A DNA stretch of 64,000 nt from assembly GCF_019279795.1 (NCBI RefSeq), contig NC_056734.1, forward strand, positions 4,205,369 through 4,269,368. Direction: 5' to 3'. The notes beneath the pieces were generated by a model, which was not told where the DNA came from, ran no database searches, and saw only the letters and a list, made by a program, of their open reading frames with translations. The stretch comes from Protopterus annectens (taxonomy: Eukaryota; Chordata; Ceratodontiformes; Protopteridae). Below are positions 9,586 through 23,233 of the stretch, piece after piece (position 1 is the stretch's first letter; the number at the start of each line of letters is the position of its first letter). Both the position numbers and the translations under genes were made by a program.

Positions 9586-12500
9586 AATCGATGCTGAAGA
9601 CCACATTATATGTTGGTTTGCTCCTAAGCGCTATTATTTACTTTTTTATCTTTTAGATAAAAGTTCAAGCAGAAAACATGACTCCAATGTAAAGTTGTAA
9701 CTCATCTAAATATTCTCCTTTATTTGACTGTCTAATTTTAGTAGACTAATGAAGGTGTAAATGTACCCTGTTTATAAATGGGATTATAAAATAATATCTT
9801 TGCACCTCCTTACTTAACATTTCCTTGATGTGATAATGAGACTGGATGTTGGAGGTTTATTGGTATTCTGTTGCCATAATTGTTATTGTCAGCAAGTAGA
9901 GAATGCTGTGTACCTTTTCCTTAATACACTTTATTCATCAGTATCACAACAAAATTAATTATAAAGCAGAATGCAGGCAGTGGAGGCAGGCACAGTGTGA
10001 CCATTTCAGCCAACACATAAGATTTTCCAAACTTACTACCAGTCTAGTCTAAGTTAATCAGCCAAACAATTATTTGTTATACTCCATAGATACTCTTTAT
10101 TAGTAGGTAATTCTATTATTCAGTTAAAGTAGTTCTTGGCAAGGGAACCGATGGCCATTAAAAATATACAACATGGCATTACAATTATTAAATTTTGTGG
10201 AATACAGTATTGGCAATTAACATATTTCAGTATTTAGTAATATTTTATGTTAACAGCAACTGCACATTTTCAGTTAAGCAAATTGTTGCATCTTACTTTA
10301 CTTGAACAGGGTCAGTTCTATATTCCTTGATAATAAAATGCTTATCATTTTAGAAAAAAAAGAACAAAAAAACATGCAACTCAGTAACTCATTGTGGAGT
10401 GCATCTGCTTTGCTGACATAGTCTATCATATAATCAAGAGTGCTAGTGTAAACAACTACGACCAAAAAATCTATTAAAGGTGGAATGTGGTTTTATAGAA
10501 CTTTACTGTTAGATCAGACTACATCTTTTGATAGTACTTGTGGCTTAGTTTTGCTCTCTTAACCCACCAGATGTGCAATAGCAAGTGCTGCCCAAGCCCC
10601 GCCCAGCACCCAGCAACAGGGTGATGTTACAGCACAGTCACGAATAAACATTTTCCTGTGTTTCTCGTCCGTATGAATATTCATCTGGATAAGCAAGCAC
10701 ATAATACGGATTTGTTAATTCACTGAACAGGCACAGGGAAAATAAACTATTGATAAATAATATTTTGTAAATAAACATAAAGGAATACTCGCTACTCCCC
10801 TTGTGATATGCAAGTGTGTACTTGCATAGCTTGTAAGCACTACTAAAGAGGGACCTCCCAAATTTGACAAGAAGGGAACCAAAAACATTTGGTACATCTT
10901 TAAATGTAACCAGAAAGAATGAACAATAAAGTTCCAGTAGTAAAGTGTGGAGGGACGAAAGCTCTTGACAGAGTGGATTTGAATAAACCACATTGGATTT
11001 TATGGCTTGGTTGTCTTGGACGTTTTATTTATGAGCTAAGATGTGGGAAGGTCTCTATTAGAGGTTTTTACTTTCTTAGTACATCTTTAAATGTACTTTA
11101 ATATAACAGCTACAAAACCATCTTGTAGCATATGGCATAAACACTCCTACTATATGCACCCATGGCAAAAGTATAAGGCACTAACACTCCTACTATATGT
11201 ACCCAAGGCAAACATTTGGAATGATGAAGTGAAATGCTAGTATAAAACAAAAAAACAGTGTTAATACACACTAGTGAATGCATTAAATCAAGTATTAAAA
11301 ACAGCCATCTCTTGTTTAAAGACTTAGCAATGCACAGTAAATGTCAGAATAAGTGAGCTGACTGCAAGTTTACCAAAGTAAATGTGAGAAACAAATAATA
11401 AAGGATTTTGGTGTAATTATACCTGCTGTTCCTCAGTTCCTTTGGTATAACAGTGTGAATAGCAGGGGGAAGGGCTTTTTTGCTCATTATGTGAAATTAT
11501 TTGTATGTTAATGACTACATAAACTCACCATAGCAAAAGAAAAAAAAATATTCCCTGCTATTCATTATGCTTTCAATTGATACAGTAATACAGTGAAACA
11601 AAGCCATAAGTAGTTTAGAATTTGTATGCGGTCTATGTGCATTTAAGTCTGAAACAGTGGCAAAGTTGTTGAATGGCAAATGCTTCTGTGTAGTATTGCA
11701 GAATAAAATTAAAGTAGATATTTGTCTTCCCTTTCTGCTGTACTCTGTTTATTGTTTTTGGTTTTATCTGCAGTATTGTGAAACTGAACATCTGCATTCA
11801 GGAAGTCTTCATTCTGGATTTTAACCTGACATTGAAAATAACATTAGAATTTCCATAGGGATAAATGTATGGTATGGTCATGCAGCCCCCCCCCCTTTAG
11901 CTGAGGGCAGGATCATCCAGTGGTCAGAATTAAACATCAGACCCCAAAGATGAGGGACAGCAAAGCATTATCCTATTGTGCTCCCAAGAAGTAAAATTTC
12001 AAAAAAGCAGACAGGAATTTGAGGTGCATATTTCATAAAATATAACACACCCAGAGCCACTTAATATTCATTTAATTGCTTAAACTCTGGAGACTCACAA
12101 CTCACATGTGTTAATTAACAAGCAATGTATGTATGATGACACTGGTAAAACTGCATGGCACGCCAGTCATGCGTCATTTGCATACATTACAGGCATTAGG
12201 CATGTCAATCACACTGGCCACACCCATTCCTGCACAAAACGTCCTGTGGGTTAAGACACTTACAACAAAGCCATAAATACCTCAGTTCTTCTGTATTATC
12301 TCTATTGCTTTTTGCTACAAGAAACCTAGAAGTGGGTTCTTCTGTGGTGGGCATGGGAACCATCATCAGATGAAATGAGTGAAACTAAATTCCTTCAACA
12401 AAGCTCGCATCCACTGCATTTGCATTCTTATCTTTCTACTCCACCATTACCGTCTTATTTATACTTCTGCATTCTAGCAATTAGTAGTATCTCTACATTG

Positions 12501-13137
12501 GCTGACCCTCAGAAAGTCACCCATGGAGGCCACACAAATCCTGCATCAGTCATAGACCTGAGACCAGCCAAGCAAGCCACAGTAAAAAGAAGCAAGGCTG
12601 TGAAACATTCAGACCTAACCAGTGAATACAGAAGAACCATCTTCCAAATGTATCACCAGTTCTCCACCTGGGGAAGTGCAATGGCTTGAACATCAGTGAA
12701 AAACAACTAGACATCAATCAAAGGGTAGATAAGGAGAAAACAATGCAAAAAATATAAAGCCGTCTCATGACTGGTATGTTTAAAAATCATAGTACATAAA
12801 AACACTGCTCTTTTATTTAACTCATGAATAATTTATGAGACATTTACAGTAAACTTTCCCCTTTCTTTCTTTCCTCAAATTCAGTAATTGCGAAGATTAA
12901 CATTTCACATATATTTAATAACTTTTTGTCTACTTATTTAGATAATAATAATGAATAAACATCTTAGATTGTTTCTTAGTCTAATTCTTGTTTTATAATT
13001 TGAAGTGAAATAAATGAATTAAAGAAGCCACAGAAAGTCATCTTGCCTCATATTTGCTTGACTTATCAATTTAGAGACCAGTATTAATATAGCATTAAAT
13101 GAGTAAAAGAATATTCTTGACCCTGACCCTTTCATTG
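9586..13137. other. Intergenic with small repeats
   Basis: No host gene. Holds a ~45-bp direct duplication at about 11130-11215 (both halves contain 'aacactcctactatatg') and a possible Penelope-type tail at about 10905-11035: 'ggacgaaagctctt' followed by 'aataaaccacattgg'. An open frame at 12375-12689 shows no domain and I do not support it as a gene. Confidence 0.45.
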
Positions 13138-14207
13138 TGTGGGTCAGCCAGAACTGGTACATATTTCTCAGGATGCAAGAGGGGCTTTAGATTCTTTAGA
13201 GAAGTTGTTGCAGAAAGAAAGAAAATGCTTTACACTTAAATATGTTGAGCCGTCAGCATTATATAGACTTGGATATAACACCGAGGGGGCTTCATTTTAT
13301 TAAAAATCCAACTACCCCCCTTTGATGCCTTAGACCCTGTAGATAAGCAGTTTGAAATAAAATGGATTTCAGCTGCTCATAAATGTGTAACTGAAAGGCT
13401 ATGCATCCTAACAGATAGGGATGCAGTTAAACAGAAAAAAATAAAAAAGGAAATTGTGGTTTCATGCAATGGTTTGGCTGAACAGTTTGATTTGCAACAG
13501 TTTGATCGAATATTGTGTAATTTAAATGTGAAATGTGGGTCAGCCAGAAGTGGTACATATTTCTCAAGATGCAAGAGGTGCTTTAGAGTCTTTAGAGAAG
13601 TTGTTGCAGAAAGAAAGAAAATGCTTTACACAAATATGTTGAGCCTTCAGCATTATATAGACTTGGCTATAATACTGAGGTGGCTTCGTTTTATTAAAAA
13701 TCCAACTACTACTTTTGATGCCTTTGACCCTGTAGATAAACAGTTTGAAATAAAATGGATTTCAGCTGCTCATAAGTGTGTAACTGAATGGCTACGGTTT
13801 ACCTTTGAATGATTGAATACCATTTCTGTGATCGGCCGTTTCTGTGAACCGTAATGCTAAAATACGGACAACATCGAAGGATCAAATGTCGAAAATGGTT
13901 TGCTGGAAAACCATTTTTGACATTTGGTCCATGTGTTTGAATGGCAGAAAAGCATTCGCTCATTTGCCATTCAAACACATGGTGAATCGGCATTGTGGTT
14001 CTTTGCAGCCATACTTCCGATGTTTTGCATGTCGCACATACGGCGTTCAACAAAATAAAGGTAAACCAATGGCTACACATCCTAATAGATAGGGATGCAG
14101 TTAAACAGAAAAAAATAAAAGAGGAAATTGCGGTTTCGTGCAATGGTTTGGCTGAACAGTTTGGTTTGAAACAGTTTGATCGAATATTGTGTAATTTAAA
14201 TGTGAAA
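13138..14207 (+). repeat. ~396-bp tandem duplication inside the PLE
   Basis: Unit 1 starts at 13138 ('tgtgggtcagccagaactgg') and unit 2 at 13534 ('tgtgggtcagccagaagtgg'). Both run to 'ttaaatgtgaaa' (13533 and 14207). Unit 2 is longer only because of the MITE insertion at 13796-14067. Unit 1 has a premature stop that unit 2 lacks, so the copies have diverged since duplication. Confidence 0.85.
13796..14067. mobile_element. 272-bp MITE with 9-bp target duplication
   Basis: Bounded by direct repeats 'aatggctac' at 13787-13795 and 14068-14076. Terminal inverted repeats are 'ggtttaccttt' at the left and its complement at the right. The interior is full of foldbacks: perfect 18-bp arms at 13929-13946 and 13965-13982, and 19-bp arms with one mismatch at 13883-13901 and 13908-13926. 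The first unit of the tandem duplication ('aaaggctatgcatcc') supplies the empty site. A 9-bp duplication suggests a Mutator-type (MULE) family, but the TIR is short. No coding capacity. Confidence 0.85.
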
Positions 14208-14664
14208 CTGGAAGAGCTTTCAAATGAAATCATTAAAAGAAAAATAAATAACTTAGAACAGGACATTCATGATTACAATACTGGCTTTGCCTTTAAGACG
14301 CCGGCCAATCAGAAGCGATTTCAGCAGAAACGTCGGCTTTCAGGTGGAGCCAATTCTAAACTGGCTGATTCTTTCGCATCATCATAGGCAGGTAGTAGTA
14401 TGGGAGAATCTGAAGAAGATGAAGGGGGCTATCCATCATTACCATGTCCACAAGAACTGGAATATTTTAAAAATAACTTTCGGAATCAACGAGATGATAA
14501 TAATGGAAGGAAAAGGGGCCGTGCATAAGGAAACAGAAATGGACAATATTCGAGGTATGATCACCTCAAAAAATGGACTAGATACTGACATTCCTAAAAT
14601 CCTGTTGTTGCTTAGTAAAACTGTTGTTAAAAAATGTGACAATATGGTTTTGAACTTGTCTGGT

Positions 14665-15079
14665 TATATTTTAAATCTATATGAAATGTCAGTGTTACAG
14701 TATGATTTGAAATTTGTACCTACAGTACTTCCTAGGAAATACATTGTTCAAACTGAGTTATTTCAGCTGGTTCGTAAACTTAATTTATGTAATTTTTTTT
14801 AATGAGGATAAATGTGTTTTTTCTGATAATGATTTGGGGGAAGTAGAGTTTGACACAAATGGCAGTTTTTGTATATTTTAAATCTATATGAAATGTCAGT
14901 GTTACAGTATGATTTGAAATTTGTACCTACAGTACTTCCTAGGAAATATATTGTTCAAACTGAGTTATTTCAGCTGGTTCGTAAACTTCATTTATGTAAT
15001 TTTTTTTTAATGAGGATAAATGTGTTTTTTCTGATAATGATTTGGGGGAAGTAGAGTTTGACACAAATGGCAGTTTTTG
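14665..15079 (+). repeat. ~207-bp tandem duplication inside the PLE
   Basis: Nearly identical units at 14665-14871 and 14872-15079, each starting 'tatattttaaatctatatga' and ending 'ggcagtttttg'. They differ at only a few positions (for example one T in the T-run), so this duplication is younger than the 396-bp one upstream. Confidence 0.9.
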
Positions 15080-17300
15080 TACTTGTGAGTGTTCCTTTTT
15101 TGCTAGTGATGACATAAATGCTTACTGTTTGTTGGATACTTCCAATGTGCCCGTTAAAAGCACATTTATTTCCCCTTTAACACATGAGGGAGTATCACAT
15201 TTTTCTTCTATGGTACATTTTCCTTTGGATTATGCATTTGATAAATTTTATAAGGAAAAAAAATAATATATGTTATAATTTAACTAAGCAAAAATGGGAT
15301 ACACTACAAAATATGAGTAAATGGCAAGAGTTGGTCATTAAGCCTTCTGGCAAAGGTAGTAAAATAGTAGTATTACATTTTTCCAATATTTAAAAATGTG
15401 TATGGGCCATCTGAATGAAGTGGAGGTTTATAACATTTTGAGTTTTTTGGAATATAAACAGGCTACTGACAATTTCTGAGGAAGTGAGCTTGATGGTAGC
15501 AACGAAAAGTGTATGTGTATGTTTCGCACTTCCAGAAGTATCCTGAATAAAGTGGTTTGTTGATTGGAGCGCTCTTCTTGTTCCTTGGTTCACTTTTTGC
15601 TGGTTTGTGTGCTTTGGAATATTGTTTCGTAGATTCTATTGTTTGCCGAAAGTCCATAAAAGTTTTACTTCTCCCCCAGGACATCCAATTGTGGCACCAA
15701 GTAATTATTTTTTGCATAATATAGGGATTATGTTACATTCATATTTGACAAAGTTTGTAGTAACATTGTATTCTTATATAAAATAATCTTTTGACTTTTT
15801 GGACAAAATAAAATCTGTGGTATGGGAAGTAGATTTTTATTGGATAACTTTAGATGTGAAAAGTTTTTATACGAACATTAAACACTCAGTGGGTTTAAAG
15901 GCACTTTTTTCTAAGTGATAGTCCAGTTGCATGTTATGTTATAGAGTTAATTTATTTTAGTTTAGTTAATTATTTTAAATTTAATCAGATTATTTATCAA
16001 CAAATTCAGGGTACAGCAATGGGAGCCCCATTTGCTCCAATGTATGCGAATTTAGTAATGGGGCTTTTTGAAATGAAATTTTTGTATAGGTTAAATTTTT
16101 TTAGGAAACATGTTCTTTATTATTATAGGTTTATAGATGATTTGATTTTTTTGTGTAAAGGGGAAAAAGTTTTAATATAGGATTTTGTTGATCAGTTACA
16201 TACTAATTGATTTGGTTTTCAGTTTGATGGCATGCAAAGTGGTAATTCAGTTGTATTTTTAAATGTAATTTTGGAAGGGCATATAAATGGGAATATAAGT
16301 ACCAAAACACATAAAAAATTTGATGAAGGGGGCCACTTTTAGATGGCCATAGTTGTCATCCTTCCCATGTACTTAATTCTCTTCCTTATGGAGAATTGTT
16401 AAGGGTGAGTAGATTGTGTAGTGATAAGAAAGTTTTAGAGGAAGAAATGTTTAATAGTTGTGTTATGTTTTTGCAAAGGGGGTCTAGTATGGATGTTATT
16501 AAGAAAGCTTTAGCAAGATTATGTACAGGAAAAAATAAGGTAGATGGGAAGTCTAATAATAATGAGAAGGTGTCTGTGGTTCCTGACAGTAGCAGAAATA
16601 AGAAAGTGTACTTTTTGACCTTATTTAATGTGCTATCTAATGAAATAGCAGACATTATAAAAAATTATTGGCCATTTCTTCTGAAGGGTAGAAATAGGGT
16701 TGCTAATTTATGATTTAGTTTAAGAGGGGACATAATTTAAAATACATATTAGTACATGAGAAATTTTGTCTGCCACAAGAACATTTTAGTAATTGTATAA
16801 GTAGGCTAGGGACATGGGCATGAGGGTCTTGTTCCATTTGCCCTTATGTTAGTAAATCCTTTTAGAGTATTAATGGCCGTAGGTTTGATCCAGTGGCAGA
16901 GTATACTTGTAATACAACAGGTGTGGTTTATGCACTGAAATGTTCCTGCAACCTTTTTTATATTGTTGAAAGTAAAAGATCTTTTAAAATTAGGTTGCAG
17001 GAACATATAAGAGACATTAAAAAGAAAAGAAAAGAAAGCCTCATTGCATGTTATTTTAATTCTGTACATGGGGGGTATGTATATACAGATTTAAGGGGCT
17101 GTGTTTTAGAAAATGTAAAAGCTGAGAATGCTGTCTGTTTGAAAAATAGGTTACTGCATAAAGAAACTGTTTTTATTTTAAAACACAATACGATAACACC
17201 TGTTGGTGTAAATCAGTAATGTAACTGGAAGTTTCTTTTGTAATGAAGAAGTTTTAAATTGATGTAATTTTATTGAATAATTGATTAATTGTTATTACTA

Positions 17301-20300
17301 TATATGGCGTGCATATTTTTTGTTGGTATTATCTCCTGGAAGACTTGCATGCTGAGGCGCTAGAGAATTTGAGTGTTTATTAAAACTGTGTTTTTTGGAA
17401 TCACTGATTTGGTCGTGTTATTCTACTTGGATCCTTTCTTGCTTGTAATTTAGAATATTAATGTTAAACCTATCTACTTCTGGAGGTATGTATCTGTACT
17501 TTGATATGTCCACTAGATAGGTTTAAGATATCTTCTCATTTAAAGAGAACAGGAACAGAGTCAAGATTTCCTTTTTTCTTTAGTAGTTGGAGAAGAAGAT
17601 GTGGAAGCTACCCTGAGTTTCTTGCTTGAAGCTTCAGTCCATTTTTTTTGAGGATCTTATCATTGAAACTTTGGAGTAGGGCATGTCTTCTGAATCAGAA
17701 ATAAGGCTTTTCTTTAAAAAGTTTGTAGCTTCCTTTGTGTTAAAAATTCCACTTCCTCTAGACAAAAATATTTTTATTCTTGCAGGGCACAGAAATTGAG
17801 CCTTGATGTTATTTATTTTAACAGTTTAGTCAATGGCCAGCACTCTCTCCTTTCTAGTGGTTGAGTTGTATAATCATTATTAACTGTTATGAAGTTGTGA
17901 CTCATTTTTATATTGGATTTTGGTCAGGCAGCTTAAGTATCACTTCTTTATCCAGATGAATGAATGAATTAATGAATGAATAAATGAATAAATAAATAAA
18001 TAAAATATTTTATTACTTTCTCTCACATATTTCAGCAATTATTTTTGTTTTAAGCTATTTCTTGTAGATTGTTTAGTTTGGCTTGGAAATTGTCTGTCTT
18101 CAGTTTTCAAGGATAGTTCCTGGATAGATGTCAGAACTTGTTTAATGTCTTTTTTTCATTGACATTCCACTGTGAAAGAATTTTGAGGATTTTATTACAG
18201 TTATAGTAGAGGTCAGTATACAATGAAAAGAGATTTTGACAGAAAATGTTTCCTCTTTTTCCAAAATTTTAAATCAGAAATAGAATGCCTTCTTTTCTGT
18301 TGTTCTTTTATCTCTTTTTTGAAAAAAAAGACTTTCTACAGAGCTCTTCAATAGTGCTGTTACTTGTTGGCTATCATGAATCCTTCCTTATGGTATGTAT
18401 AGCTAAGCTGCATTAAGCAGAATTAAATACTTATCTCACTGTTATCTGTCATTCTGAACTTTTCTGTTCAGTCTTCTAAGAGGATCAGTCTTATGTTTTC
18501 AGTTTTTCAGTGTTTGGCAAAATGGTAAAACAAATTATGGATCAGAACCAGACACAGACAGAGCACACTGGGACACATGGAGCATGTACCACATCTGTGA
18601 AATAATGTGTCCAGTTGAATGCCCCATAATGAAATACAGAGATATAATCTTTCTGATTATAGTAATAGGACATGGGCTGCCAACCTATGTCCTATTGTTA
18701 TGCAGTTTAAGTGCCTGTGATTGGTTGCCCTTAGCAGTGCTTTTTGAGTTGGTAATTTCTAGTCACATACTAATAATACTAGAGACTACTGGGAACTGTG
18801 CAGTCTATGCATTTGTGATTGATTGCCCTTAGCAATCACTCATAATGCTTTCCTGGCAATTTCTAGTCATTTAGTCTTATGACCTGAGACTGCCAGGAAT
18901 TATGGAATTACAAATTTTCAGAGAGTAGTTTTCTCTTTGCTGGTATATGTGTCTTATTTAAAATTTTGTCAGGAAGCCAGCTAAAACTGTGTGAAGTGGT
19001 AACAATAGACACTGCCGACATTAGAATATATACTTTTTAATTTACCTTTTCTATAATCACTGTGTGTGGGGGTTCCAGTCTTACCTGTCAACTTTGTTGC
19101 ATAAGAATTCTGGAGATAGACAAAAATGTGGGTGGGGGTCAGAGACAATTTTAAATATTACTCTAATTCACTTATAAAGTTACTAGAGCAACAAGATTTG
19201 TATTTTCATACAGTTTCTAGTCAGTAAAATGTACAAAACTCTAATGTCTGACATTATTGACTTTTCTGTAACCCTCAGTGATTTACCTGAAAATCAGGAA
19301 ATGGGACACAAATATGTGGCAAAACCAGAGACATTCTATAAAATCAGGGACAGCTGAGATGTACAGTTCCCTTCATATCTCTCAACTTCTTTGCACGTGT
19401 GCAACTTCAAGAGGAGAATTGCCATACTCTTAAAGTCTTTTGCATATTAACCTCATGGATATATAAGTATTTATGTCTTTTATAAAATTCTTTTTTATCT
19501 CAAAACATTCAGGTTTTAGTTGCTATAAAATACATATTTCACATTTTATAATCCTGAAAAGCAATGATGAATATTATTCCCTTAATAATAACACTCTCTT
19601 CCATTACTACTTACTATCAAAGGCAAAAATAGGGCAAAGGGGGTGCATCCCTGGGGACAAGGTGTTAGAGGATGGCATTTAGAAATGAATATCAATACTG
19701 CATTTGTGGTCAAAGCTGAAATGAGCCATATGAGAGGACCATGTTTTTTGTTCCTTTGTTTAAAGTTGAGGGAAATACCTAATTTGGAAATCAACAGAAT
19801 GGTACAAGGTACCAGAATAGGTATCCGTAGTTCTGCTTATTGTATGAACTCAGTTGATATCATTGCAAACACAGTCCTTGAGCAATGCATATCTTTGTAT
19901 GCTTTTTGACACATTAATATTTTTATATTAATCAAATTTTTGCATTACATTTGCATTACAACATGGAAAACGCTGCCAGAGAGTCATATCCTGGGTATAT
20001 TAGCATTTTCCAAAATGTTTTCAAAAATGAACAATGTATGGTAAGTAAACGTCTTTCATTAGTAGCTGAAGACATGAAACCTTTTGTTTCAGTATCCTCC
20101 AGACTATAGGCAGAATAATATTTATTTTGACCATGTTCTCTTACCAATACAGTTTTCCTACCTTAAAATGATGCATTTGGCCTGTCTTTTCCTATTCATA
20201 TGTCCCTATTTTGTTCTTCTGCAGTATCTTTCTTGCACAGCTACATCATATTATGGTTTAGTTTACATTATAGAAGGAATTAAATTGCTAAAAAGTGAAA

Positions 20301-21659
20301 TTAAACATCAGATTTATAGGCATCACTCCTATTGTTGGATGTACGAGTCTTGTTTAGACTATAAAATGTACAAAAAGTTTTCATGGTAAATCTATTTAAT
20401 GGATGCTATCCTCACAGTTTTACCAGTGTTTGACATGACCTTTCTTTCTGTTTTATTCATTTGTGACCATGTGAAGTTATGTTTCTGTTACTTGGCCTTA
20501 AATCTTCACAAGAGCAGTCCACAGCAATTTTCAGATTTAGTAGTGTGAGGGATTCTGAAAGTAGAAAATATCTTCTTTACTGGAAGAAAAATCTTTGGAT
20601 CTGTTGAACATAGAGGTTCCACCGTTGACCCTCTGGATTATTCATCAATTATGACAAGTTGATAGTTTGTTTAATTTACTGGACTGTAGAAATCAGTACT
20701 AAGTTTAGTCCATGCTGCTTTTGATAGTGGTATATAAATATTAACTTCTGTCTTTGCTGCTTTTGATAGAGATAACTGTCGTTATGGTTATATTTTGTGT
20801 TACAGGATTAGTCACATTTTTGTGTGTATTTAGTCAGCAACAATATACAACTACTTGCCTTGAAAAAAAGAAAATGATCTCTTGTCTTTGGTCGAGAATC
20901 AAAGACATCTCCAAAATTGTATAAGACACACTGAGCTTGGGTGGTTACACTGAACAGCTTGAAACTAAATGGATACAGAGACATACAGCATTTAAATACC
21001 TCCTCACATGATAACTATTCAGTTTGAATCCTCTGTAAAAATAGTTCAACATTGTGGAAAATGTGTAAATATCTGTAATTTTTTTTGGATCAGAGTAGAG
21101 AAAAATCATCAAAAACTCTTTGCTGATATGTGTGCCATTTGATGAAATTAGTTTATTTGAATAACATGGTACTTACCTGAAATTGCTGGCTGGACCTGCA
21201 CTGTTGCAGTCATAAAACACAGCAGCATTTGAACTGCCAAAGCCATTTCTACATTTCTCTAACAGTAGGTTACCATATTTTAGGTCTTATTTGCAGGAAG
21301 CACTAGGATGCACTAGGAATTGACTACTTGCATAGTCTATATGGCATCACAATGAAATCTTTAGCAGTAATTTCTGAATTGCCTTGCAGCCTATGTAAAC
21401 TGATTTGCTCTTTCTTGCACAGTCTGCAATATGTCTCTGAATCTTGCTTTGTCTTTATTTCAAGTAAATGAGCTTTGTGGGCTATTCAGTTAGCAAGCTC
21501 TCTGAAGTAGCTGGAGGTTTCACTCTACTGCCTTTCGATATTAAATGTCTATTAGCTGTTATGATGATATCACATTTGAAAGTTTTCATATTTTCGTATA
21601 ACAAGTGAACTTCAGTCATTTTAGTATTTGTGACTTCTTCTTTCGGCTTTTGATTGACT
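17301..21659. other. Intergenic with dispersed repeats
   Basis: No host gene. Contains an (AATG/AATA)n tract at about 17957-18004. Near 18712-18840 there is a ~95-bp direct duplication with 'gattggttgcccttagca' and 'gattgattgcccttagca'. A copy of repeat family X lies at 19100-19350. Otherwise unremarkable. Confidence 0.5.
19100..19350 (+). repeat. Dispersed repeat, unnamed family X (copy 2)
   Basis: Shares with 3980-4290 the order: ATT-rich 'tttaaatatt' block, 'caagatttgtattttcata' (versus 'caagttttgtatcagcatg'), 'tctaatgtctgac', and a 'ctcagtgattt...cc' block. Also resembles 35830-35990. Edges approximate. Confidence 0.45.
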
Positions 21660-22317
21660 TTCTGCAATGCTGTGACATTCTTAGTTTCCCTTTAACTCTC
21701 CTTTAACATCAGATGTTTTAGTAACTGAATATTCTGCCAGCACTTTGATATCACGTTCTCTTCTTTCAGTAATTTTCAATTCCTTGGGAGATTGGGATGC
21801 TTAGAAAGGTAATATGCAGAGTTGCTCTCTCCTTTCTTGTAATTTTATTGTGAAATCACATAGTAACATCCTTAAACACCCATCTCTGTATATATACAGT
21901 GCTGGGTCTGACTTGGTATTAAAAATATATATATAAGCAGCTTATCCCCAAAAACTTTCTTCCAGAAGCTTATTGTCAGTCAGCAATGCAAGACTTTTTT
22001 TTCATAAAGATAAATGTAAAAATACTCAAAATTTCAATCAAAAGATAAAGCTTCTTTTCAGTTTGGGAATAGCTATTTTTTTCATATATAGCTAACTAAA
22101 TACAGAATTAACTTCCTGCAATACTGTGACATTCTTAGCTTCTCTTTTACTCTCCTTTAATATTGGTGTTTTAGGAACTGAGCTTTCTCCCAGCACTCTG
22201 AGATCATCTTCTCTATTTTCAGTAAATTTCCCTTCCTTGGGAAATTGGGATGTTTGGAAAAGTAATATGCAGGGTACTCTCCTTGTAATTTTAATGTGAA
22301 ATCACATGGTAACATAC

Positions 22318-23233
22318 TTTATTTATTTATTTATTTATTTACATTTGTTGACCGGGCTAGTCTAGCTGGATACATATCCCTTTTCAGTAGAGGCCCGAGG
22401 AGAAAAGCTCCAACATGAGTGAATTAATACATTCAAAATATTCTAAAAATGACTAGTTTCACATTACATAATAAGACATGATAAGAAAAAATTAATAAAT
22501 TGTGAACAATGTAAGGTTTCATAAGAGCAGAAGTAAGAAATAAACAAGTCTTAATGCTTTAGCAGGGTTCATGTGAAGTCAATCAAAATCTAAAGCATTA
22601 GAACATTATCAAAACTTTTTAGTAGTGTTGTTCATAAGATATGGGGGGTAATTGTTAAGGAAGCAGGAGAAAAAGAAACAGGGGAGGGGAGAGAAGAAAA
22701 GTAGATTCAATCAGGCTTTGAGCAGAGGCAAAGCCAATGTATTTTAAGGTGGTCTCTAAGGTGTTTTTTAAAGATTAGAGAAGATGAGAGTGAGGTGAGT
22801 GTATTAGGAAGTTTGTTCCAGATTCTACCCACAACATTGGAGAAGAGGGAATCGCCTGCTTTGTTATTAGAAGGGTTGCTGGCAATAAGTAGCTTATTAG
22901 CTGAGCTTAGTGTTGAAAGATTTTTATAAGGGGAGATCAGATTAGTGAGGATGGGAGTATTAGTAGGATGGTGCAGGATTTTTTGTGCAATCACAAGTTG
23001 ATTGTATTATAGTTGATTTTGTAGCTCTAACCATTTGAGTTGTTTAAGGTTGAGGCAGTGATGGGTTCTGTACGGAGAGCCAGTGGCAAATCTGGTTATG
23101 GTATTGTAGCTAGTTTCAAGTTTGGTGAGATTATGCTTTGATAGATTAGTGTAAATGGCAGATGCATAGAATAGGGTGGAAGTAAGATGAGTCTGGGCAA
23201 TGGATTTCTTAGCTAGTGGTGTAAGGAAGTAAG

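Larger units (their letters stand above)
13138..17300 (+). pseudogene. Decayed Penelope-like retroelement (RT + GIY-YIG)
   Basis: Fragments of one PLE polyprotein lie in correct order in shifting frames. The N-terminal region is at 13138-14387 (tandemly duplicated). A pre-RT 'WQELVIKPSGKGSKIVV' is near 15330. RT finger 'LPKVHKSF' is near 15640 and motif A 'ITLDVKSFYTNI' near 15845-15885. Motif B 'MGAPFAPMYANLVMG' is at about 16020-16064 and motif C 'YYRFIDDLIF' near 16118-16150. A C-terminal GIY-YIG endonuclease spans about 16905-17213, with 'GVVYALKC', 'FYI' and 'IRLQEHI', ending in 'GVNQ' and a stop. The catalytic Asp pair of motif C survives, but stops and frame shifts throughout make it non-functional. 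In active relatives the protein copies its RNA at a nick made by the GIY-YIG domain. The 15470-15620 stretch does not fit the protein and may be a further insertion. Distinct from the 30-kb element in sequence. Confidence 0.8.

Noticed and set aside
12375-12689. 104-codon plus-strand ORF
   Set aside because: No recognisable domain, no paralogue in the window, length within chance for AT-rich sequence of this size.
14269-14802. 177-codon plus-strand ORF as an independent gene
   Set aside because: It lies inside the decayed PLE and part of it is repeated by the 207-bp duplication; best read as PLE remnant in a shifted frame.
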